Below are positions 1-7,268 of a stretch of 64,000 bases of DNA, one piece after another. Where the stretch lies: the NCBI RefSeq assembly GCF_014842925.1, contig NZ_JACYXJ010000003.1, positions 1 to 64,000 on the forward strand, given 5' to 3'. This DNA comes from Roseibium polysiphoniae (GTDB lineage: Bacteria > Pseudomonadota > Alphaproteobacteria > Rhizobiales > Stappiaceae). Under the pieces are notes generated by a model. It was not told the DNA's origin. It ran no database searches and was given only the letters and a program-made list of their open reading frames with translations. Numbering within the stretch: position 1 is the stretch's first letter; each line of letters begins with the position of its first letter. A program made the translations under genes and the position numbers.

Positions 1-63
1 ACCCGCCTCATGCTCGGCGAGGATCCCGATGATCTGCTCGTCCGTGAATCTTGTTCGCTTCAT
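1..63 (-). CDS. IS3-family transposase OrfA, N-terminal 21 residues (runs off the window)
   Basis: On the minus strand an ATG at 61-63 opens a frame reading MKRTRFTDEQIIGILAEHEA then G before the window ends. This is the typical start of the small HTH protein OrfA of IS3-type elements, which binds the terminal repeats and is fused by frameshifting to the DDE protein OrfB. Only the first 21 codons are visible, so whether the element is intact cannot be judged. The bases from 64 to about 130 should contain the element's outer end, but without the other end its inverted repeat cannot be fixed. It lies at the edge of an A+T-richer island next to a tRNA gene. Confidence 0.8.
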   Translation of the reverse strand, partial: MKRTRFTDEQIIGILAEHEAG

Positions 64-302
64 TGTCCGTCCTCAAATTGGGTCGGACTCTAATCGACAG
101 TGGAGGAAAAATCCCGTGGCAGGTCAGTGGGGCAAGCCAATTCAATGTGCCTCAGCGCTTCCCATCCAAGTTCCCCAGCAAATGCGCGCCCCCTTGCAAC
201 CCAAGGCGTGCTAATCCTTGAGTGCGACCCCATTCTTGTGGAATGGACGCCGACCATTTAGCAGGAATACAGTGCTGAAATTATTGGGCTTGGGGTTACT
301 TT

Positions 303-845
303 GTGACTGATATCAAATTTGAAAAAGCGCGCGCCTGTTACGATCAAAACTTCGAACAGTTCCGTTCTCTAAATCAACAACTTATCAGAATACCACAAGT
401 CTCCGTGACGGTTACGGGCGGCATCTGGTTCGTTGTAGGATCAGCGCAGACCCTATCAGAAACCGTTGCTTTTGTATTCCTGCTTTTTACTTGGATTGTG
501 AATCTAGGGCTAGGCGCATCCTGCTTTCGCATCCGCGATGTGATGGAAAGCTACGCAGAGAAGATTGAACAATTTTCGCCGGAAAACTTTGTTAGCGGAA
601 CACCCAGGAAGCCCACTTTCCGCCTCTCACAGAAATACTCAATGATTAGGATCTACGTATTCTTGATGTTTATTGCAGGTTTGGCATCAGGGCTCATTGC
701 AGTTCTAAGTTATTTTCCGATTAGTGAAAGTTGTATTTATGGGCCAACTCTTAGATGGATGGCTCTTTTGTCGTGCCTCACGATTTCAGGGTATGCCTTC
801 TTTGAATTTTTTCTCAACACAAATACCAAAATGAGCCAAAAGTAA
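303..845 (+). CDS. Four-helix membrane protein of unknown function, island gene 1
   Basis: The 180-residue product starts at a GTG and has a soluble N-terminal stretch of about 30 residues (YDQNFEQFRSLNQQ), then apparent membrane helices near 33-48, 54-74, 114-138 and 150-171. A charged cytoplasmic loop (FRIRDVMESYAEKIEQFSP, about 75-93) separates the two helix pairs. I recognise no named family. The general plan, short helix pairs with a coiled cytoplasmic segment, resembles small membrane effectors found beside nucleotide-sensing genes in defence loci, but that is only an analogy. It ends one base before the start codon of the PP-loop gene, so the two are almost certainly co-transcribed. 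Base composition is lower in G+C than in core genes nearby. Confidence 0.75.
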   Translation: MTDIKFEKARACYDQNFEQFRSLNQQLIRIPQVSVTVTGGIWFVVGSAQTLSETVAFVFLLFTWIVNLGLGASCFRIRDVMESYAEKIEQFSPENFVSGTPRKPTFRLSQKYSMIRIYVFLMFIAGLASGLIAVLSYFPISESCIYGPTLRWMALLSCLTISGYAFFEFFLNTNTKMSQK

Positions 846-846
846 C

Positions 847-1602
847 ATGGCCCGATATGTTTCGTGGTTTTCATGTGGAGCCCCAAGCGCGGTGGCCACA
901 AAGCTGGCTATAGCCTCAGGAATTAAACCTAAAATATTCTATTGTGAGGTAAAAGAGGAGCATCCAGATAATATTCGCTTCCTTAGAGATTGTGAAAACT
1001 GGTTTGGCGTAGATATAGAAATCATAGGAAAGGACGAGTACTCAAGGTCAGCTGATGTCGTGTTTCGCAATACGAAGTTTCTTGTGGGTCCGTCAGGTGC
1101 GAGATGCACGGCTGAGCTCAAGAAATCGCTTAGATGGAAGTACGGAAAGCCCGATGACATTCTAATTATGGGGTACACCCTCGATGAAGCAAAGCGAATT
1201 GAACGGCTTTTGGACGCAGAGCCGATTCTGAGGATTTTGCCTATATTAATTGAAAAGAAGCTCACAAAACGTGATTGCCTTAATATGGTTGAACGTGCAG
1301 GCATCAAGTTGCCAAAAATGTACGAACTTGGATATCGCAACAACAATTGTATCGGTTGCGTCAAGGGGCAAGCAGGTTATTGGAACAAGATCCGAATTGA
1401 TTTTCCAGAACGATTCAAAGAGATGGCTAAAATTGAGAGAGAACTAAACCGAAAAATCTGTAAAATCGAATGGCGAACCAATGGTTCAAGGCACTTGCGT
1501 CGGGTTTTTTTAGACGAGCTCCCCGATGATGTTGGCTCATATAAATCTGAACCAGAGTCAGAATGCGGGATCTTCTGTCAGGCCGCTGAGGCAGAAATCT
1601 AG
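847..1602 (+). CDS. PP-loop (PAPS reductase-like) enzyme, island gene 2
   Basis: The 251-residue protein belongs to the adenine-nucleotide alpha-hydrolase/PAPS-reductase-like fold often seen in phages and islands. The N-terminal loop WFSCGAPSAVATKLA (7-21) sits where the PP-loop SGGxDS normally is, with Cys replacing the second Gly. Further conserved-looking points are EHPDN (38-42), GARCT (84-88), MGYTLDEAKRIER (108-120) and the cysteine pair NNNCIGC (165-171), with more cysteines near the C-terminus (CGIFC). The cysteines could bind metal or act in sulfur transfer. A role in sulfate assimilation is unlikely: no sulfite reductase or adenylyltransferase genes are near. It follows the membrane-protein gene after one base, suggesting a two-gene unit; the actual activity is unknown. 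Confidence 0.8.
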   Translation: MARYVSWFSCGAPSAVATKLAIASGIKPKIFYCEVKEEHPDNIRFLRDCENWFGVDIEIIGKDEYSRSADVVFRNTKFLVGPSGARCTAELKKSLRWKYGKPDDILIMGYTLDEAKRIERLLDAEPILRILPILIEKKLTKRDCLNMVERAGIKLPKMYELGYRNNNCIGCVKGQAGYWNKIRIDFPERFKEMAKIERELNRKICKIEWRTNGSRHLRRVFLDELPDDVGSYKSEPESECGIFCQAAEAEI

Positions 1603-1664
1603 ATCTGCACCCCACGTAAAACGATACCCTAACACGCAGAAATTACTGCCTCAATTTTGGCGTC

Positions 1665-1848
1665 ATAAAACGACACCTGGCGTCAACAAGCGGTATGAGG
1701 TGCGCGACCAATTGCTGCCCGGTCTGCACCTGCATGTCTCGGGCACAGGTGAGAAGGTGTTTGGAGTTAGTATCGTATCAATAGGCTCTTCGCGCGCAGA
1801 CGCACCCGCCGCGGGCGAGAGATAACTATTGAAAATTTATCGGGAAAA
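1665..1848 (+). pseudogene. Tyrosine integrase remnant (N-terminal arm-binding part only)
   Basis: From about 1680 the plus strand encodes GVNKRYEVRDQLLPGLHLHV then SGTGEKVF, which matches the start of island integrases (usual pattern K-RYEVRD--LPGL-LRV-PTGKK-W). The match then jumps to another frame as RRRTRRGREITIENLSG, which fits the usual strand -GRRRR-TIG-. So at least one frameshift is present. No start codon in good context precedes it, and the catalytic domain is missing because the sequence meets the tRNA gene at 1850. The gene is dead and marks the island boundary. The assignment rests on about 45 residues. Confidence 0.55.
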
Positions 1849-1849
1849 A

Positions 1850-1926
1850 TGGTAGCGGGAGAGGGACTTGAACCCCCGACACGCGGATTATGATTCCGCT
1901 GCTCTAACCAGCTGAGCTACCCCGCC
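1850..1926 (-). tRNA. tRNA-Met (CAT anticodon, elongator type)
   Basis: The minus strand gives a 77-base cloverleaf: acceptor GGCGGGG pairs with TCCCGCT (wobble pairs at both ends), D-arm region TAGCTCAGCTGGTTAGAGC, anticodon stem GCGGA/TCCGC around loop ATCATAA, and T-arm with GGTTCAAGTCC. The CCA end is encoded (TGG at 1850-1852 on the plus strand). The G1-U72 wobble and the lack of a run of three G-C pairs below the anticodon loop argue against initiator tRNA. Tile-type tRNA-Ile2 with a modified CAT anticodon is the other possibility but the overall sequence looks like elongator Met. Its 3' end is the probable insertion site of the island. Confidence 0.93.
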
Positions 1927-1957
1927 ACGCACATTGCGCTTTCGCGAATGTGGGGTG

Positions 1958-1987
1958 CTTATAGTGACCGGGAGGGGGCGATGTCAA
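1958..1987 (-). promoter_or_regulatory. Sigma-70-type promoter of tRNA-Met
   Basis: On the minus strand a perfect -35 box TTGACA (1982-1987) and a -10 box TATAAG (1958-1963) are separated by 18 bases. Transcription would begin near 1950, about 24 bases before the tRNA 5' end at 1926. The spacer is very G+C rich. The short leader holds a hairpin with a GAAA tetraloop (about 1931-1951). Confidence 0.7.
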
Positions 1988-2039
1988 GCGCCGCAAAGGG
2001 CTTTTTCAAAAGCCAATGCGGCGCGCGAAATCCAGGCCC

Positions 2040-3218
2040 TCAAACAGCTGAAACCTGCGGTTCCTGCTGTGGAGAATCCACCTGCCAATCGCCGACGCGT
2101 TCTGTCCTTGCGATCCATCCGCCGCCCAGGACGCGGGCTTCTTCGGTGTCGCTATCGAAGAAGACACAGGCCTGCCCTGGCGCGACGCCGGCCTCGCCCG
2201 ATGTAAGTTCAACGGTCGTGGTGCCATTCTCGACACGCACGATGGCAGGTGCGGGCGGCCGCGTCGAGCGGACCTTGGCGAATATTTCGAACTCTGCGCC
2301 TTCGTCGAGCAATGTATCGCCGATCCAGTTCACTTCACGCAGGAAAACCTTCCGGGTTGCCAACGCCTCGCGCGGCCCCACGATCACGCGCTTGGCGTCC
2401 GCGTCCAGGCGGACAACATAGAGCGGTTCTCCGGCGGCGACGCCAATGCCGCGGCGCTGGCCAATGGTGAAATGAATGATGCCTTCGTGTTTGCCCAGGA
2501 CACGACCGTCAATGTGCACGATATCTCCAGGCTCAGCCGCGTTCGGGCGGAGCTTTCGGATCACTTCGGCATAGTCCCCGTTAGGCACGAAACAAATATC
2601 CTGACTGTCCGGCTTGTCCGCGATTGACAGCCCAAACTCATGAGCCAGTTCGCGGACTTTGGATTTCGGCATGCCGCCGAGCGGAAAGCGCAGGAAATCA
2701 AGTTGCTCCTGAGTGGTTGCAAAAAGGAAGTAGCTCTGGTCGCGGTCGAGATCTGTCGGCCGGTACATGGCGCGCTTATTGCCGGATGCCGACGAACGCA
2801 CATAGTGACCGGTCGCTAGGACGTCGGCGCCCAGGTCCTTTGCGGTCTTCAGGAGGTCCTGGAACTTGACGGTCTGATTGCAGGAAACGCAGGGAATCGG
2901 TGTTTCTCCGGCGATATAGCTGTCGGCGAAACGATCCATGACGGCTTCCTTGAAGCGGCTTTCATAGTCGAGCACGTAGTGCGGGATGCCGATTTTTTCA
3001 GCTGCCCGGCGCGCATCATGGATGTCCTGTCCGGCGCAGCATGATTTCGCGCGGTTGACCGCGACGCCATGATCATAAAGCTGAAGCGTTACGCCGACGA
3101 CATCGTAGCCCTGCTGCTTCATCAGCGCGGCTACAACAGAGCTGTCGACGCCGCCGGACATTGCCACCACAACGCGGGTGTCTTCAGGGCGTCCCGGAAG
3201 ATCCAGACTGTTATGCAT
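2040..3218 (-). CDS. mnmA: tRNA-specific 2-thiouridylase MnmA
   Basis: MnmA places sulfur on C2 of the wobble uridine of tRNAs for Lys, Glu and Gln, using ATP to activate the base and a persulfide as donor. The 392-residue product has the PP-loop SGGVDSS (21-27), the first catalytic cysteine in PCVSCN (C113), the second in SQDICF (C209), and the tRNA-binding stretch GHYVRSS. The length is slightly over the usual 360-380, with an Ala/Gln-rich tail. It stands alone on the minus strand between tRNA-Met and the divergent flagellar genes. Confidence 0.97.
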   Translation of the reverse strand: MHNSLDLPGRPEDTRVVVAMSGGVDSSVVAALMKQQGYDVVGVTLQLYDHGVAVNRAKSCCAGQDIHDARRAAEKIGIPHYVLDYESRFKEAVMDRFADSYIAGETPIPCVSCNQTVKFQDLLKTAKDLGADVLATGHYVRSSASGNKRAMYRPTDLDRDQSYFLFATTQEQLDFLRFPLGGMPKSKVRELAHEFGLSIADKPDSQDICFVPNGDYAEVIRKLRPNAAEPGDIVHIDGRVLGKHEGIIHFTIGQRRGIGVAAGEPLYVVRLDADAKRVIVGPREALATRKVFLREVNWIGDTLLDEGAEFEIFAKVRSTRPPAPAIVRVENGTTTVELTSGEAGVAPGQACVFFDSDTEEARVLGGGWIARTERVGDWQVDSPQQEPQVSAV

Positions 3219-3560
3219 ACAAATTCACCTAGGGTTCGCTCGTTGGCCGGATTTGACCGGCTTCTTGTCTGGATCAAATCCCCGAAGCAAGCCGTCTTCG
3301 CGCTTGCGCATGAGCGTGTTGTTCAAAGTTTCCGGCACTATACAGAAGTAGGTGCGTCAAGCCAATTGCGCCAGATGCATACCCGGCAAGCTTTGCCGTG
3401 TCGGTAAAGGATTCCGATGGCGCTGGCTATTGCGATGTTATTCAGTTTTTTAAGCCATTGGAAACAATGAGAAATTTATCTCTCATTATCTGGCGCGCGA
3501 CTTGCTTTGAGGTGAGTGGTCTTTCAATGCCTTCAAAAAAGGCGAGTGTGTGGGGCGTAG
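3219..3560. other. Intergenic region between mnmA and fliK
   Basis: About 340 bases between two divergent genes, so promoters for both must lie here. A short hairpin CGGCAA-GCT-TTGCCG occurs at about 3385-3399, and a TGGC-N8-TTGC sequence at 3418-3433 resembles a sigma-54 promoter but with one base too many in the spacer. I see no convincing gene and no CtrA box. Confidence 0.5.
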
Positions 3561-5615
3561 ATGCTGCCGATTGGGATGTTCACCGATGTTTCTGCTGGTG
3601 CGCTTGATAGCGCGGCCGGTGTCGTGCCGTTTTCAGGTGCCAAAGAGGTTGCCGGTGCGTTTCGGTCTTTTCTCGCCGAGGGCGAGGGCAATGCTTCTCC
3701 AGAGACCGCGTCGCTTGCTTCTTCTCTCGAAGGTCGGCCAGCCCCTGCAGATGGGCAGTCTGCAGGGGTGGTGGGAGGTAAGTCCTTCGGCGAACAGGCG
3801 TTGGGGCCGGAGCTTTCAGCTCTTCTCGGCGAAGGTGACGCGCCTGTTGCTGGCGAGATAGATTCTGCCGCAGTGCCTGAAGACGTTGCTCTTAACGAAG
3901 AAGAGCGCGCCGATATTGCGCCGGAAGACCCCGTCTTTTCGGCGGATGTGCCTCGGGTCGGTGAAGAGCTTTTGCAGGGACCGCCAGCTGCGGCACTAGG
4001 CGGAGCTGTTGTTCCGTCCAGCGTGTCAGTTGCGCGATCTGGAGATGCCGCTGATGGCAGGCGTGTTGGTCTGGTGGGAGCGGATGCCGCTGGTGCGGGT
4101 GCTCTCGGAACAAATCAATCCGCTTCCGGAGATGCGGGAGCCCAACGCCCAGGCTTGGCTTCGTCGGCCGGCCAGGTAAGCACTAGTACCTCGGGTGACT
4201 CTGGGAAGGGCTCCTCCCTGCCAGCGCAGGCGGAACGTGTTGCTGTCTCGCCGGACGGTCGACTGGTGAATGAGCGCGAGGGTCGCGTGGACAGCGTATC
4301 TTCGGCGACCGCGCTGAAAGATCAAATTGCCCGCCAAGGCAATGGAAGCACGCGATTCGAGGCTGGAAACGGCTCATTGTCTTCGGCGGAAGGCAAAAGT
4401 GATGTGCCGGCTGCAGCGCGGGCCTCGGCCTCTGCGGCAAGCGCGGCTGCAGGTGATGAGCCGCTGTCTGCGGGTAAGCCTGCAGAGCTCCAAACGGCTG
4501 CGGCGGTGGCGACGGAGCCTGTCGCGCGCCGTTGGAAAACAGATCTTCCTGAAATCTCGCGCGCAAGCAAAGCGTCTCAGGCCGTGGCTGGGGCTGTTTC
4601 GCCTCAGCCGAAATCTGCATCTTCTGCAGCTGCGTCTGATCCCGTCATTGTGCCCGCAGCACTGGTGGAGGATGGTGCGCTTGCCGAGGTTGATCTGCGC
4701 GCTTCGGGCGAGGTTTCGAAAGCAGCGGGCCAGACTAATGCAAACGTCAACGAGATGATTGCGGCAGGAAGTCCTGCACCGAAAGCCTTGGGAGCTGAGA
4801 CAGCTGTTGCAGGCAATGGTTCTGCGTCGGCATCTGCTTCAGATGAAATGGCTCAGGTGTTCGATGTCGAGGCTGGGTTCGACGAGAGCGGGCGTGATCT
4901 TTCCGCACGGCAGCAGGTGGGCGAAACCCGAGCGGACAGCGCAACGCGTGCTAACGGCGCGCCGCCGCCGGCAGGCAACACTCCTGAGAGCGGTGTCTCG
5001 GGCGCCACGGCGCAGTCTTCCGCTGCACTCGCTACCGCTGCTGCCGGGACGCTTGGCCTGGAGCAAGAGGCTGGCGGTGATGAAGAGCTCGACCTTGCTT
5101 TCGATGTAAAGAGTTTCGCAAAGGGTGAGCTGACCGGGAGCACTCGCGCGGACAGCGCGCAGGCAACGAGCCGGATGACGAACAACCCGGTCGCCGCGCA
5201 GGTGGCGGGCGCTATTGCGCGTAACCTTCAGGATGGACATACGCGCTTTCAAATGCGCTTCGATCCACCGGAGCTTGGCCGCGTTGATGTGAACATGAAG
5301 ATGGCCGCGGATGGCAGTGTCCAGGCTCATCTGATTGTCGAGCGTCCAGAGACGCTGGACATGTTCATGCGGGATCAACGTTCACTAGAACGCGCGCTTG
5401 AAGCTGCAGGGCTGAATGCCGACTCAGAGAGCCTTCAGTTCTCCTTGAAACAGGAGGGCGAGCAGGGCTTCGCATCCTCTCAGGGCGACGATGGCGGTTT
5501 TCCTGAGGGACGAGGCGACAACGAAGAGGCCGCGACTGCTGAGGATGCGGCAACTGAGCAGGTAACCCAGATTTACCTCGCGAACAACACGTCGGGACTC
5601 GACATCAGAATTTAG
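3561..5615 (+). CDS. fliK: Flagellar hook-length control protein FliK
   Basis: FliK measures hook length and switches the export gate from rod/hook to filament substrates. The 684-residue protein is mostly Ala/Gly/Ser-rich, low-complexity sequence, as usual for the ruler part. A conserved C-terminal hook domain starts near residue 540 with PPELGRVDVNMKMAADGSVQ and RDQRSLERALEAAGL. The start at 3561 has no strong ribosome site; an in-frame ATG lies 15 bases later at 3576. flgD follows after 45 bases on the same strand, a common pairing in alphaproteobacteria. Confidence 0.9.
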   Translation: MLPIGMFTDVSAGALDSAAGVVPFSGAKEVAGAFRSFLAEGEGNASPETASLASSLEGRPAPADGQSAGVVGGKSFGEQALGPELSALLGEGDAPVAGEIDSAAVPEDVALNEEERADIAPEDPVFSADVPRVGEELLQGPPAAALGGAVVPSSVSVARSGDAADGRRVGLVGADAAGAGALGTNQSASGDAGAQRPGLASSAGQVSTSTSGDSGKGSSLPAQAERVAVSPDGRLVNEREGRVDSVSSATALKDQIARQGNGSTRFEAGNGSLSSAEGKSDVPAAARASASAASAAAGDEPLSAGKPAELQTAAAVATEPVARRWKTDLPEISRASKASQAVAGAVSPQPKSASSAAASDPVIVPAALVEDGALAEVDLRASGEVSKAAGQTNANVNEMIAAGSPAPKALGAETAVAGNGSASASASDEMAQVFDVEAGFDESGRDLSARQQVGETRADSATRANGAPPPAGNTPESGVSGATAQSSAALATAAAGTLGLEQEAGGDEELDLAFDVKSFAKGELTGSTRADSAQATSRMTNNPVAAQVAGAIARNLQDGHTRFQMRFDPPELGRVDVNMKMAADGSVQAHLIVERPETLDMFMRDQRSLERALEAAGLNADSESLQFSLKQEGEQGFASSQGDDGGFPEGRGDNEEAATAEDAATEQVTQIYLANNTSGLDIRI

Positions 5616-5660
5616 GCTGGTGGCGTCCTGAAGGCAGACAAGGTCAAGGAGTTTTAAGGT

Positions 5661-6320
5661 ATGACTGAAGTTGGAAACACCACGTCGACGTCGAGCACAT
5701 CTAGCTCCGCGACCTCGAGTACTGGGCTTACTGGTAACTACGAGCTTTTCTTATCGCTCCTGACGACCCAGATCCAGAACCAGGATCCTCTCGACCCTCT
5801 GGATTCTGCTGAATATACCAATCAGTTGGTTCAGTATTCCTCTGTCGAGCAATCGATCCAGACGAACGCAAATCTGGAAGAGATGCTGGCGACGTTGAAG
5901 TCCAATGAAGCGTCTTCTTACGTGAGTTATCTCGGCTCCGAGGTTACGGCGGCTGGCGGTACGACAATGTTGTCGGACGGAGAGGCCTCATGGTCCTATT
6001 CCATCAATGAAGCCGCAAGTGGAACGATCGAGGTCCGCAATGCGTCCGGGGCGGTTGTCTATTCGGAAGAGGTGTCCCTCGATGCGGGGGCAGGGACATT
6101 TGAGTGGGATGGTGTTGGCGACTCTGGTTCAGCTTCCCCGGAAGGGGCCTATACGATCGGCTTCAATCTGAAAGACAGTTCGGGCAATGCCGAGGCGGCA
6201 TCGGTTGAAATCAGCGGCGTGGTCGATGGGGTCGACATGTCTACAGGGTCGACCTTCCTGAAGATTGGCGACGTGAGCGTGCCGGTTAGCGCTGTCAAAG
6301 AGGTCTATAGGGCAACTTAA
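5661..6320 (+). CDS. flgD: Flagellar hook capping/scaffolding protein FlgD
   Basis: FlgD sits at the tip of the growing hook and guides polymerisation of FlgE. The 219-residue product has a Ser/Thr-rich start, the conserved N-terminal motif YELFLSLLTTQIQNQDPLDP (about 28-47) and SAEYTNQLVQYSSVEQ, followed by the FlgD Ig-like/tudor region (DGVGDSGSASPEGAYTIGF). A good ribosome site AAGGAG precedes the ATG. It lies just downstream of fliK and is probably co-transcribed with it. A weak hairpin followed by a T-run (about 6335-6364) may end the unit. Confidence 0.93.
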   Translation: MTEVGNTTSTSSTSSSATSSTGLTGNYELFLSLLTTQIQNQDPLDPLDSAEYTNQLVQYSSVEQSIQTNANLEEMLATLKSNEASSYVSYLGSEVTAAGGTTMLSDGEASWSYSINEAASGTIEVRNASGAVVYSEEVSLDAGAGTFEWDGVGDSGSASPEGAYTIGFNLKDSSGNAEAASVEISGVVDGVDMSTGSTFLKIGDVSVPVSAVKEVYRAT

Positions 6321-6333
6321 CGCTACAATTTAT

Positions 6334-6364
6334 CGATGGCTCGCAAGCCATTGGCGCTTTTTGA
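6334..6364 (+). terminator. Possible weak terminator after flgD
   Basis: ATGGCT and AGCCAT form a 6-bp stem around CGCA at about 6335-6350. The T-run (CTTTTTG, 6358-6364) begins several bases after the stem, so termination efficiency is doubtful. Confidence 0.3.
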
Positions 6365-6491
6365 TAATTTGGCGCTAGAAAGCCTTATGGTAAGCAAATC
6401 GTTAATTTGTTGCAGCCTGCGAGCAAAGCGCCAGTTGGTTAATAGAATTACGTCTTTCGTTAAATTTTAATCTCGAATTCAAGAAATTGAA

Positions 6492-6506
6492 TTAATACTC
6501 GTTTAT
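6492..6506. promoter_or_regulatory. CtrA-like half-perfect box upstream of sciP
   Basis: TTAA (6492-6495), seven bases, then TTAT (6503-6506) matches the CtrA consensus TTAA-N7-TTAA in seven of eight positions. It lies about 110 bases before sciP in an A+T-rich stretch (6420-6560). In Caulobacter, sciP is transcribed under CtrA control, which makes the site plausible. Confidence 0.4.
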
Positions 6507-6617
6507 GAATTCGCGTTTTTATAGTTAACAATACCTCTATGGCTGCTTAGGTAAATTTTAAACAGCTGTCTGTACTCTCAAACTCAGCCTTGGTCATGGT
6601 TTTAGTGTGAGAGTACA

Positions 6618-6893
6618 ATGACCGAACAAATTCGTTCGCGTGTAAAATATGTCATCGGACCTGATGGCAGCCCTTTAACAATCGCGGATCTTCCGCCAAC
6701 GTCGACAAAGCGTTGGGTGATCCGTCGAAAGGCCGAAGTGGTTGCAGCCGTTCGCGGTGGTCTCTTGTCCCTTGAGGAAGCCTGTCAGCGGTACACGCTG
6801 ACTGTCGAAGAGTTCCTGTCCTGGCAGAGCTCGATCGAGAAGCATGGATTGGCGGGCCTACGTGCGACCCGGATCCAGCAGTATCGAAACTAG
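6618..6893 (+). CDS. sciP: CtrA inhibitor SciP (DUF1153)
   Basis: SciP is a small protein that binds CtrA (and DNA) and prevents RNA polymerase recruitment at CtrA promoters in swarmer cells of Caulobacter. The 91-residue product has the family's hallmarks: KYVIGPDGSPLTIADLPP (10-27), KRWVIRRKAEVVAAVRGGLL and the helix-turn-helix-like EACQRYTLTVEEFLSW. The length is typical. It sits between flgD and the fliF operon, whose promoter carries a CtrA box, so an inhibitor lies directly beside one of its likely targets. A terminator follows. Confidence 0.93.
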   Translation: MTEQIRSRVKYVIGPDGSPLTIADLPPTSTKRWVIRRKAEVVAAVRGGLLSLEEACQRYTLTVEEFLSWQSSIEKHGLAGLRATRIQQYRN

Positions 6894-6950
6894 GCTTTCT
6901 TAACCAGCGGCAAATATCGGCCCCGAAAGGCGTTTGGGGCTGTCGGAGTG

Positions 6951-6975
6951 GGGTGGCCGCAGGCCGCCCTTTTTT
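6951..6975 (+). terminator. Rho-independent terminator after sciP
   Basis: GGGTGGCC and GGCCGCCC pair (one G-T) around GCA-like loop bases, followed directly by TTTTTT. It lies about 60 bases after the sciP stop and insulates sciP from fliF. Confidence 0.7.
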
Positions 6976-7268
6976 CGTTTGCGAGTCGCGGCTCTAGCGC
7001 CAGCGTCGAATAAGACTTCGAGCTCCGAGCTTTCGAAGTTTGCCGTCCTTCTCAAAGTCTTAACGAGATAGGCAGTTTTTCCCCACCTCAGTTGCATATT
7101 GCATAAATGAGAATGGCGGAAATCTGCCGTGCCGTTCATGCTTGCTCTTGAATGTTAACGTCTTGTTAACCTTCTGAGCGGCAAATTTTGCCTATTGGTT
7201 AACAAGTGTGTTGCCAATGCGAATCCGAAAGGCGGATTCTTTGAGGGGCTATCAATGCGGGCGGCAAC
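6976..7268. other. fliF promoter region
   Basis: No gene is visible. The region carries the perfect CtrA box at 7155-7170, a further TTAACAAG at about 7198, and the leader of fliF including a five-codon ORF at 7255-7272. The upstream half (6976-7100) shows no recognisable signal. Confidence 0.6.
7155..7170. promoter_or_regulatory. Perfect CtrA box of the fliF operon
   Basis: TTAACGTCTTGTTAAC: two TTAA half-sites separated by exactly seven bases, with the favoured C after the second. It lies about 100 bases before the fliF start. In Caulobacter the fliF operon is an early class II flagellar operon activated by CtrA, so site and gene agree. Confidence 0.8.

Larger units (their letters stand above)
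1..1852. mobile_element. Right end of a tRNA-Met-associated genomic island (decayed)
   Basis: Between the left edge and the 3' end of tRNA-Met lie an IS3 transposase start, two accessory genes of clearly more A+T-rich composition than the rest of the window, and the start of a tyrosine integrase that breaks off about 20 bases from the tRNA. Everything after the tRNA is ordinary core chromosome. Integrases of this kind commonly insert at tRNA 3' ends, so the tRNA end at about 1850-1880 is the probable attachment core. The second copy of that core and the left half of the island lie outside the window, so the island's size is unknown. Confidence 0.55.

Noticed and set aside
29-214. 61-codon open frame at the left edge
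   Set aside because: It overlaps the IS transposase start on the other strand and resembles nothing.
1850-1926. Initiator tRNA (fMet) reading of the CAT tRNA
   Set aside because: It lacks the C1-A72-type mismatch and the three G-C pairs of the initiator anticodon stem.
3418-3433. TGGC-N8-TTGC resembling a sigma-54 promoter before fliK
   Set aside because: Sigma-54 promoters need seven bases between these blocks; here there are eight.
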